Below, piece after piece: positions 56,374-64,000 of a stretch of 64,000 nt of DNA (positions within the stretch are counted from its first letter, which is position 1; every line of letters starts with the position of its first letter). Source of the DNA: Chlamydomonas reinhardtii. Taxonomy: Eukaryota > Chlorophyta > Chlorophyceae > Chlamydomonadales > Chlamydomonadaceae. Position numbers and translations under genes: made by a program. The stretch spans positions 5,505,195 to 5,569,194 of the forward strand of contig NC_057015.1 in assembly GCF_000002595.2 (NCBI RefSeq). The letters are read 5' to 3'. Under the pieces are notes generated by a model. That model was not told where the DNA came from and made no database searches. It saw only the letters and a list, made by a program, of their open reading frames with translations.

Positions 56374-58535
56374 GAAGGCAGGATACCCGCGTCAGGAAGG
56401 GATTGAGAAATCCCGGTGGGTTGTGGATGACTGTGTGACTCGTAACCTCAGCCCCTTAGATGTTCTGTAAGTTTACCCGCTCCGCGCCGTAGCTCACGGG
56501 GTAGTGAAGTTGTCATCCTCGGCAGAGTCACAGCAGCCACCACACAACTGTTTGGTGATGCCAAGTCATGCAAGTGCATGCTTCATGTGGAGTGTTGGGC
56601 CTCACATTGAAGACTGAAATTATTTTGGTCATCTTACGGGCGGTGTTGTGCCCGCATACCTCCACTACTTTGGTACATCATCGGCCAAGGCACATCGATG
56701 CACAGTGCTGCAATGCAGGCATGCTAGTCTGTATGTCGCAAGCTCTAATTCGCCCGCAATCAGCAGTCATACGGACGACTCAAAAGCTGCACCAGATCTA
56801 GGCCACCGGGCGTCATGCCGGCACCACCCGAACATGGTGCAGGCGGTGATGCCAAACGGCCCAAACAGATCTCTGTGAACCCCATACACACTACACGCCA
56901 ACCTAACACACGCACCTTGTCATCTCAACATCCACACATACACGCACGCAGCGGTCATACCCAATTCACACGTTACAAAGCATGCATTGTCTCGATTGTG
57001 GACCTCAGGCAGCCAGTTCTCCTCATTAAATCGGACGGTAATTCCATATTTAATAATTTTAATCATCACCGGTCCATCGAGATTGCATGCATGATGGTAT
57101 GCGGATGCGTGCATGTTGATGAGCATGGGCAGGTGTTGCACACGCGTAAAGATGCCTCAGGACTTCTTAGAGGGTTATTGTCTCATCAGGCCCTTGCGGA
57201 CTCTGTGGATTGACAGAAAAATTTCATCATCGGCAGGTTCATGTGAGGGCGCGGTGCAATCCATACTCGTGAAGCGGACATGCATGTGCAGTAATGCAAT
57301 GCGACATTAGAAATGAGGACACTACTTGGCACCGAATTGGATCACTGGTGAGAGACCCCGTCAGTTTCCTATGAGTGCCAGCAATCGTTGTGCCCATCGC
57401 CCTTAGACAGGTGTGGTCAAAGCTGCCGTGGCAACTACCACAGCCGTGGCAAGGGGGGGCATGTACTCACGTGCAAACATCATGCAAAAGAGATGTCGAA
57501 GGCTGTTGACCCAGCCAGGCAGTACAAAGCCATGCTGAAACACTAAGCCTCCTGCGGGAACCCAGCAGCTGTGGCACACGTCTTTGGGACGCACTAATCC
57601 ACAGGAAGGACTGCCGCCCGGGGTTGGAGAGTGTGCGTGGGATGCAAGTGCAACGACAGGAAGTATGCCAGGAGACAGGTCAGCACGGTACCTACGGAGA
57701 GGAGAAGGCGCGAGCTGGTTTTAATTCTGGCTGGTTCGCTGTGCGCTCCCTCTGACACCCGGTGCACACCACGACAGCACACCGGGTAACGCCTAAGAGA
57801 GCAGGATGCAGAACGTGTGTGCGGTGCGTGCAGGGTCGACGAACGGCACCGGCGGCGGCCAGAGAGGACGTTGTTGGCTCAGTGGTGGCGATAGTGATTC
57901 GATTCCGTGCCAAGGTTATTCCTCATTGATTATCAGTAGAGGGAACCCGGTATATCCTCATTGCCAGGTCTCTCTTAGTGTCACTTCTGTGCCGCCATGC
58001 CGGAAAGCCGTCACCAGCGGGCGCTGCGAGGGCCGGAGCCTCTCGTCGAAGCGGTACGCCACAGCCTTACTTACCTGTTACAGCTCGCACTGCAGGGCAG
58101 CGGTGAACGCATGCCCGGAGGCAGCCGAGAGTGGCGGCGCATGGGGGCACAGCCTCCGCTCCTTCTGGCAGCGCAGGGGCTCCAGCAGCTTCATAGTCTT
58201 GCATCCAGCGAGCACGCCATGGATAATGGGCGGCCGTGGAGCGAATAGCACGCGAGGCAAAAACCAAGCGAAAGCAGTTCTTTGGTTGTGCAGGTGCAGG
58301 CATAGGCAAACCAGGGCAAGGAAACTGAGACGACTATATGTAGGCAGAGGTGCAAGGGTATGCTTATCAAGAGGGCCCGAGCCCTTCAAGTAGGCGGCGG
58401 AAGCGGCGGATTGCACGACCCATTCCGCCGCGGGCTCCCGCAGCGATTCGCAGCTTTCCAGCACAGCTCGTTCCTTCCGAAGATAGATAGAACGACCCAC
58501 GTTCTAGGCACATTTTTACAAGACCGCAAGTCAAA

Positions 58536-59229
58536 ATGGCGGTGAGCTCCAGTTCTTTCCGCGCTGATTAAGGAGAACAGGCAGTTTGACTGATCCAATT
58601 CTTTGTTTATCTTGTAGGACGAGGTCGAGCAAGTTGCTGAGGGCGTGAAGGAGCTTGAAGGTGCGACAAAGTATAGGCGTCGGCGGACGCTCTGTAATAG
58701 GCTGACAAGACATGCTAACGGGAGATGCTTGGCCCTTGTAGTGGACGACAACGATGAGCTGAGCCTGGACCTGGGCAAGAAGAAGAAAAAGAAGAAGAAG
58801 GAGCTCGTGCTCGGGGATCTGGTGCGCTGGGTGCCGGGCGCGGGGTTTACCAGTGGCAATTGCATATTTGCTGGCAATACAGTGCTGGATCGTGGATGAT
58901 GCCGATGGCGTGGCCGGGGTCTCTGACACTGGTCCTTGGCCTGTGCGTAGGGCGAGGGCGGCGATGCCCCTGCGGCACCCGCGCCGGCCCCGGAGGCTGA
59001 CGACGGCATGGAGATGTCCCTGGACCTGGACCTGAGCAAGAAGAAGAAGAAAAAGAAGAAGGTGTGTGCAGCGTGGGTAGCAGCACCGAAGGGTGGCGAG
59101 TGTGGGGCAGGGGACCACTGCGGGATAGGCAGGCACACCGTGGAGGCACACTTATAGGCACGTGCCGGTTTGGCCCAACTGGAAGTGCACCTTGCACCAA
59201 GCCGGCAAAACATCTGCGCGTCAGTTGCC

Positions 59230-59271
<42 letters not shown>

Positions 59272-60786
59272 GGAATGGAACGCCAAAGCATTTGCCTGAC
59301 GCGCGTTCACGTGCAGACCCGCCAAGAGGAGGCGGACTTCGAGGAGGGCGAGGAGGCAGGAGCGGGCCCCGCCGATGACGGTGGCGAGAAGAGCGCGGGG
59401 AAGTTCCCCTGGTCGGGCACTGACCGTGACTACGACTACGAGGAGCTGCTGGGTGAGTAGCGAGTGGGGTGCTGTGGACCAGCGTGTTAGGGTGGCGGCA
59501 CACGCGTTGTTGACGGGCGGAATGCACGGTTGGACGGAAGGCGGTGGAAGATACGCACGACTCCGGGGAGACTGAGGTCGCGTGTTAGTCAGGGCGGGTT
59601 GGGAAGGGCACACAAGCCCACCAGTGCATCGTAGTTGGGCACTGAGCGGGCGCACGCGCGGGATACAGCGATGAGTGGCGACTGCACGCCCTGGCGCGGA
59701 GGTGGAGCGTCAAAAACTTGGTTGAGCAGCTGCAAATATGAGGCACCGCTGCGATGGAAGCAGAGCCGCGCCTGTGCCTGGCGAAGGGCCGCACCATTCC
59801 ACGCACGCCATCACCGTACCACACCGCCTCAGATCCCGGCCCCCGCCCGTCCCTTCGACCAACCTTGTACTTTACCCCTCCCCCACAGAGCGCGTGTTCG
59901 GCATCCTGCGCGAGAAGAACCCTGAGCTGACCGGCGAGCGCCGCCGCACGGTGCTCAAGCCGCCGCAGGTGGCGCGCGAAGGCACCAAGAAGACGGTGTT
60001 CACCAACTTCATGGACCTGTGCAAGGCCATGAACCGCCAGCACGAGCACGTGTCCCAGTACCTGCTGGCGGAGCTGGGTACCTCCGGCAACCTGGACGGC
60101 CAGCAGCGGCTGATCGTCAAGGGCCGCTTCCTGCCCAAGTCCTTCGAGACGGTGCTGCGCCGCTACGTGAACGAGTGAGTGCCGTCCCAGATGGTGCTGT
60201 GGGCCTTCGGAGGAAGGGGCGGAAGGGTAGGGAAGGGGAAAGGCTTGCGGGCGCGGCTTCACTGGAGTTAAGGCCCATGCGTGCATTTGGATGCATTTGG
60301 ATCGTGCTAAGACTGACCGTGTGCGCACCTGTCGGGCTTGAATGCAGGTACGTGCTGTGCCCCGGCTGCAAGAGCGTGGACACGCTCCTAGATAAAGACA
60401 GCGCCACGCGTCTGATGCACCTGCGCTGCCAACAGGTTGGTGCACGGGTGGCATACGGCGGGGGAGGGGGGCTGGCGTGCGCGGGGCAACCTGCTTCGGC
60501 CATTTCCTGATATGGAAGGCCTGCAGAAGTGCAAAGTTGGTTTAGCGCGTGCGCGTGTCACATGCATACATGGGCCCTGTTTGGGCACCAGGGGCGACAG
60601 GGGGTCTTTCCTGTCCTCGACTGACCTGTTATAGTGTCCTTGCGTATATGCATGTCGCGATGCACTGAGCATTGACCTCTTCTTGTCTTTGCTGCCTGCT
60701 CGCAGTGCGGTGCGTCCAGGACGGTGCAGGCCATCAAGGCCGGTTTCGTGGCGCGTGTCACCAAGCGTGTGGCGGACGCCAAGTAA
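58536..60786 (+). CDS. Translation initiation factor eIF2 subunit beta
   Basis: Exons 58536-58541, 58618-58660, 58742-58821, 58951-59061, 59317-59452, 59889-60174, 60348-60435 and 60706-60786 give 276 residues. The first coding exon is only ATGGCG. Two polylysine boxes (GKKKKKKKK and SKKKKKKK) mark the N-terminal region that contacts eIF5 and eIF2B; most eukaryotes have three. The conserved core begins WSGTDRDYDYEELLERVF, continues HVSQYLLAELGTSGNLDGQQ and RLIVKGRFLPKSFE, and ends in the C4 zinc ribbon CPGC...CQQC, with VQAIKAGFVARVTKR. eIF2 beta is part of the heterotrimer that delivers Met-tRNAi to the 40S subunit. The donor of exon 3 (58821) could alternatively be at 58806; both keep the frame. 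Identification is secure. Confidence 0.95.
59232..59269 (+). repeat. (CT)n microsatellite in an eIF2 beta intron
   Basis: About nineteen CT units within the intron between 59061 and 59317. Confidence 0.95.
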
Positions 60787-61199
60787 AGCGGCGGTGGGCG
60801 GCGCTGGGCTGGCAGGAGGATGTCTGTGTCGTGTTATGGGGTCGTGAAGCACGCGGCGTGTGTGCAGGGTACTCAAAACAACTAGCAGGTGTGCACAGTC
60901 AGGTTGCGGCGTGTTATGATACGCAAGGAAAGCGGGAGCCTCTTTGTATGGGCTCATGAGGTGGAAGTTGCACTGACAAACGAAGGTTACCATTAAATTG
61001 GATTTAACGTTGACGAGGATGAGGCTGGACGCCAAATGATGAGTCGACGGGGACTCGGTAGGTAGGCTTGGGTTTCACAGGGCCCCCATGCGCCCACACG
61101 CAGAAGTGGTCATGTCGAACGGCATGCAACAACATGGTGTTACATGCTGGTACCGATATGTGAGGCAGCTCAGTTGCGCATTCACGTAATGACAACAAG
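60787..61199. other. Spacer between eIF2 beta and the GT69-like gene
   Basis: It contains the eIF2 beta 3' UTR and the promoter of the following gene on the same strand. An AT-richer patch lies at 60.98-61.02 kb. Nothing else was seen. Confidence 0.5.
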
Positions 61200-62843
61200 A
61201 TGCAGCGATATCGCCCAAGCAAGGCTCCAATTTACAAGCGCTTCAGTCGCTGGACACCTCGGCATCTCCTAGCCACAGTAATCGCACTCTTGATATTTAG
61301 CTTGATCTTGGTTCATTGGTGGAGGCCATCGGGCCCGCGGGCAGCCATCGCAAGCGCAATGCTTGAGCTGTCGCGTGCATCGGAACCTTCCCGCAGCCTC
61401 AATGGTCATGAGCTGTGCACTAGTAGTCACTGGGGACACGATGGGCGTAGAACTCCTCTTGAGGAGGCCCTGGCGGTGGCGCACAGCAGCGGGTACGTCG
61501 TGCCTTGCCTCGGCCCCGACCCCATCCATGAGACGCAGGGGATGAACAACTCTGTGTGCGGCAACGGTGGTTGCATCATCGCCTCCAACTTGCACAACTC
61601 TGCGGAAGTGCTCCCGAGCATGATAGTGCAACTGGCGCGCCTGGCGCACGTCCTGGGGCCAGCCAACATCCTCGTGTCCGTTTACGAGAGCGGCAGCACC
61701 GACGCCACCCGGGACTGGCTTGACTTACTTCGCGGCGTGCTCGGCGCGCTGTCCGTGCGCCACGTCATCACCAGCCAAGGCAGCCTGACTCGATCCAGGG
61801 GCCAGGACCGAATCGCCTTCCTGGCCAGCGTGCGCCAGGCTGCGGTGGACCAGGCCGCCGCGGCATGCGCCTCCAGCCGCTTCAGCCGCAGTGCTGGTGC
61901 CTGCTCCGCCTCGCGCCTGGTATTCATCAACGACGTCTTCTTCGCCGCAGCCGATGTCGTACGGCTGTTGCAGTATGGCGTCAATACGGGTGGGGACGCA
62001 GCAGACGGCAGTGGGTACGACGTGGCGTGCGGTATGGACTTCGAGCCCATCCTGGCCGACCTGCCGCCGGCGAGGCAGCGGGACGCCATGACGTCGCACC
62101 TGCAGCGCACCTGGGGCCTAGCCGAGCCCACCGCCGCCCGCCTTTCCACCTGGCCGCTGGCCTTCCGCTACTGGAAGAAGGCCTACCGCCGCGCGCCCTC
62201 GCTGCTGCGCTCCCTTCCGCTGCTGTTCTACGACATTTGGGTGGCGCGGGACCTCACGGGCGCCCGGCTGCACCGCGCCGCGCCCTACGTCGCCCACGCC
62301 GCCAGCGCCAAACGGCTGCGTGCGGGGCTGCCAACCGAGGTGTACTGCTGCTGGAACGGGCTGGTGGCGCTGGCGGCAGAGCCGCTGCTGCCCGGGCGCA
62401 GCGGCGGCAGCGTTAGGTTCCGGGCCGGTGACGTGGCGGTGGGCGAGTGTGCCGCCAGCGAGTGCAGCCTGCTGTGTGATGACCTGCGGCGGCTTGGGCG
62501 CGGCGCGGCGGTCATGGACCCGGGGGTGCGAGTGACATACCGGCGGGTGGCGGCGGAGCGGCTGTTCGCCAGCAGGGAAGGAACGGATGGAGCTAGCGTT
62601 GACGCTGGCAGCAGTACCATTAGCGGAGCTGCCGATGATGACTACACGGGGATTGAGATAAACAGCCGCGAGGAGTGGAGCGCAGGAGTGCTTGCGGACC
62701 TGGCGGCGTGGCGGCGGCAGCACGTGAGCGCCGACGTGCCGCGCAGCGTGGAGTGCTGTGGCCTGAGGCCCGGCAGCGAGGGAGTGGACTTTGAGCACGG
62801 TTGCAGCCGCGTCCCGGCGCCGCGCGGCCCGGCCGCGCCCTGA
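61200..62843 (+). CDS. GT69/CAP59-type (mannosyl)transferase, type II membrane protein
   Basis: A single intronless frame of 547 residues, unusual among its multi-exon neighbours. A basic cytosolic tail (MQRYRPSKAPIYKRFSRW) is followed by one membrane span (about 23-40, LLATVIALLIFSLILVHW) and a lumenal domain. Motifs match the Cap59/CMT1 (GT69) family of fungal alpha-mannosyltransferases: ILVSVYESGSTDATRDWL (about 158-175), RLVFINDVFFAAADVVRLL (about 239), DVACGMDFE, LLFYDIWVARDLTG (about 341) and TEVYCCWNGLVAL (about 380). The Asn-Asp pair in INDV is the likely nucleotide-sugar/metal site. It is probably a Golgi transferase acting on wall or secreted glycans. The linkage made cannot be told from sequence. 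The C-terminus (residues 510-547) is Cys- and Pro-rich. The ATG at 61200 is the first in frame. Confidence 0.85.
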   Translation: MQRYRPSKAPIYKRFSRWTPRHLLATVIALLIFSLILVHWWRPSGPRAAIASAMLELSRASEPSRSLNGHELCTSSHWGHDGRRTPLEEALAVAHSSGYVVPCLGPDPIHETQGMNNSVCGNGGCIIASNLHNSAEVLPSMIVQLARLAHVLGPANILVSVYESGSTDATRDWLDLLRGVLGALSVRHVITSQGSLTRSRGQDRIAFLASVRQAAVDQAAAACASSRFSRSAGACSASRLVFINDVFFAAADVVRLLQYGVNTGGDAADGSGYDVACGMDFEPILADLPPARQRDAMTSHLQRTWGLAEPTAARLSTWPLAFRYWKKAYRRAPSLLRSLPLLFYDIWVARDLTGARLHRAAPYVAHAASAKRLRAGLPTEVYCCWNGLVALAAEPLLPGRSGGSVRFRAGDVAVGECAASECSLLCDDLRRLGRGAAVMDPGVRVTYRRVAAERLFASREGTDGASVDAGSSTISGAADDDYTGIEINSREEWSAGVLADLAAWRRQHVSADVPRSVECCGLRPGSEGVDFEHGCSRVPAPRGPAAP

Positions 62844-63138
62844 GGCGGAGCTCTCGGACACTGTCATGCTGGCACCATACCAGGTGGCATGTGCAGGGGC
62901 GAGGCAGGGGGCGTCAGACGCAGCGTCGCGTGCTTTGGAGTTCGTGCGCAAACGGGATGACAGCTGCAGGCAGCAGGCGTGCGCTCTGCTTGCAGCGCGA
63001 GTGAGTGAGGCACGTGCACGCGACCGCGCTGGCCATGTGCGTTAACACGTGAGGCCCTTCTGCACGGGGCTGTTGTGCCGCTTGGTGAGTTGGTTGAGGC
63101 GCGTGACTGCTGTGGTCAGTAGGCGGGAATGCAGTGCT

Positions 63139-63209
63139 GGCCGCCTTAATGCAGCCCGGCGTATCCATGCCCGCTTTGAGGCCGCTTTAAGGCAGCCCGG
63201 CGCATCCAT
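63139..63209 (+). repeat. Two-unit direct repeat, about 41-base period
   Basis: 63139-63168 and 63180-63209 share a 30-base block (GGCCGC, TTAA, GCAGCCCGGCG, ATCCAT) with three or four differences. Confidence 0.75.
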
Positions 63210-63219
63210 AGCTTAAGCA

Positions 63220-63224
63220 TGTAA
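63220..63224 (+). terminator. Candidate TGTAA polyadenylation signal of the GT69-like gene
   Basis: TGTAA lies 377 bases after the stop codon at 62843. Confidence 0.4.
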
Positions 63225-64000
63225 CTGTGGGCATGTGCAAACCCCGCAGGTGACGCCGGTGCAGCAGCAGCGCTGTGTGTTATGGTGGGCCTCTGGAGTC
63301 CGGTGCGGCCATCCACGGTAAGGCGGGCCTGGCTCCGACACAGGTGCATAGCTACACTGTCAACATCTCACAATTGCTCCCCCTCCGCTCCCGCAGGCCC
63401 CGGCAGGACGCCTGACGTTGAATCCGACGATTCTGGCACAGAATGGATGCAAGATACTGGCGCTGGCGTAGGCAGCATTCTTTGTACAAGGTGTTCACGA
63501 GCGGCTCAGGACTGGGGCACACAGTAGCTGGCTTCGTGGTGTGGCTTCGGTTAGGGGATTGTGAAAGCCCATCCGGGCGTAAACCATGCGGTAGTTGCAA
63601 CGGCGTAGCTGTGAGGCCGCCGCTTTGAGGACGACGGAGGACGTCGCCGCCAGGCCCTATCCAGCTCCACGTTCCAGACCTGTACCCCCAGCACTGATGT
63701 GCGACTCCGCCTTTTAGTAATGCCTTCAGCAGCTCTCCGCGGCCGCGCTCAGCGTTTGCATTTCTCCAGCCATATAGTGCCCAGCAGTCAGCACCAGGTC
63801 ACCAGCATCACCCCTCAGCAGGCCCTCAGGCCCACTTTCTAGCGGTCCCCTGTCCCCGTCAGGTACTGGCCCTACTCGGGCTACTCGCTCAGTCGCTCCT
63901 GCACTCAGGTTCCCCTCACAAAGGGCTTACTCCGCTAAGTTACTAATATAAACTCGTGGCGCACCGACACTCGTGGCGCACCGATATTTTGCAGCCAAGG

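Larger units (their letters stand above)
54222..58535. other. Intergenic stretch between DRC3 and eIF2 beta
   Basis: Apart from the DRC3 3' UTR and, near 58.4-58.5 kb, the eIF2 beta promoter, I find no convincing gene in these 4.3 kb. Three related segments of a dispersed repeat lie at 54971, 55147 and 55921, and a (CA)n tract lies at 56335. A plus-strand frame at 56815-57213 (133 codons) has no recognisable motif and mixed composition; I leave it unannotated. Confidence 0.5.
62844..64000. other. 3' flank of the GT69-like gene to the window end
   Basis: It holds the 3' UTR and spacer. Apart from the 41-base repeat there is a 17-base-period duplication of ACTCGTGGCGCACCGA at 63952-63967 and 63969-63984. 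No convincing exon was found. A frame at 63282-63527 contains a small acidic patch (DVESDDSGTEW) but no motif. Confidence 0.5.

Noticed and set aside
56487-56506. tRNA-like A box (TAGCTCACGGGGTAG)
   Set aside because: No B box or acceptor stem pairs with it within 90 bases, so neither a tRNA gene nor a SINE can be supported.
56815-57213. A 133-codon plus-strand frame in the DRC3-eIF2 beta spacer
   Set aside because: It has no motif, starts in a repeat-rich area, and its composition changes halfway. There is no sign of splicing to other coding segments.

Overview
The window looks like nuclear DNA of a chlamydomonadalean (volvocine-type) green alga. It is GC-rich. Its genes are cut into many short exons by GT-AG introns that are mostly 70-350 bases long. 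Introns and spacers carry (CA)n, (TG)n and (CT)n tracts, and TGTAA, the usual green-algal polyadenylation signal, lies downstream of several stop codons. The gene content fits: a six-cupredoxin Fox1-type ferroxidase, the ciliary proteins NPHP4 and DRC3, a hydroxyproline O-arabinosyltransferase of the cell-wall glycoprotein pathway, and a large alanine-rich helical-repeat protein of organelle RNA-factor type. I cannot name the species.

Layout. 1-5188 (-): 5' part of a long helical-repeat protein, divergent from 5418-7055 (+), the proteasome beta-1 subunit. 7056-9725: intergenic, with a cluster of GATGCC-containing repeats and two copies of a palindrome. 9726-14010 (+): a PfkB sugar kinase fused in frame to a xylose-isomerase-like TIM barrel. 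14459-22971 (+): a 27-exon membrane-anchored multicopper ferroxidase. 23494-26401 (+): an FAD-dependent monooxygenase, probably organelle-targeted. 26402-32628: a gene-poor stretch with satellites, a LINE-like zinc-knuckle remnant and three weakly supported minus-strand genes. 33084-36245 (+): a CDCA7-like zinc-finger protein with a GC-AG intron, convergent with 36885-46967 (-), the nephrocystin-4 gene of about 29 exons. 47779-50134 (-): a hydroxyproline O-arabinosyltransferase-like enzyme with a duplicated 97-base exon, divergent from 50730-54221 (+), DRC3. 54222-58535: repeats only. 58536-60786 (+): eIF2 beta. 61200-62843 (+): an intronless GT69/CAP59-type glycosyltransferase. The rest is spacer.

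The genes do not form a pathway cluster. Housekeeping genes (proteasome, eIF2), iron uptake (ferroxidase), cilium (NPHP4 at the transition zone, DRC3 in the nexin-dynein regulatory complex), secretory-pathway glycosylation (GT95-like and GT69-like) and chromatin (CDCA7-like) are simply neighbours. Exon models were built by hand from splice consensus, phase and family motifs. For the proteasome, kinase-isomerase, ferroxidase, monooxygenase, CDCA7-like, arabinosyltransferase, DRC3 and eIF2 beta genes the summed exon lengths are divisible by three. The 5' end of NPHP4 and the three genes between 29.3 and 32.6 kb are uncertain. The most unusual items are the pair of interchangeable exons in the arabinosyltransferase, the kinase-isomerase fusion, and the copper-ligand order of the ferroxidase.
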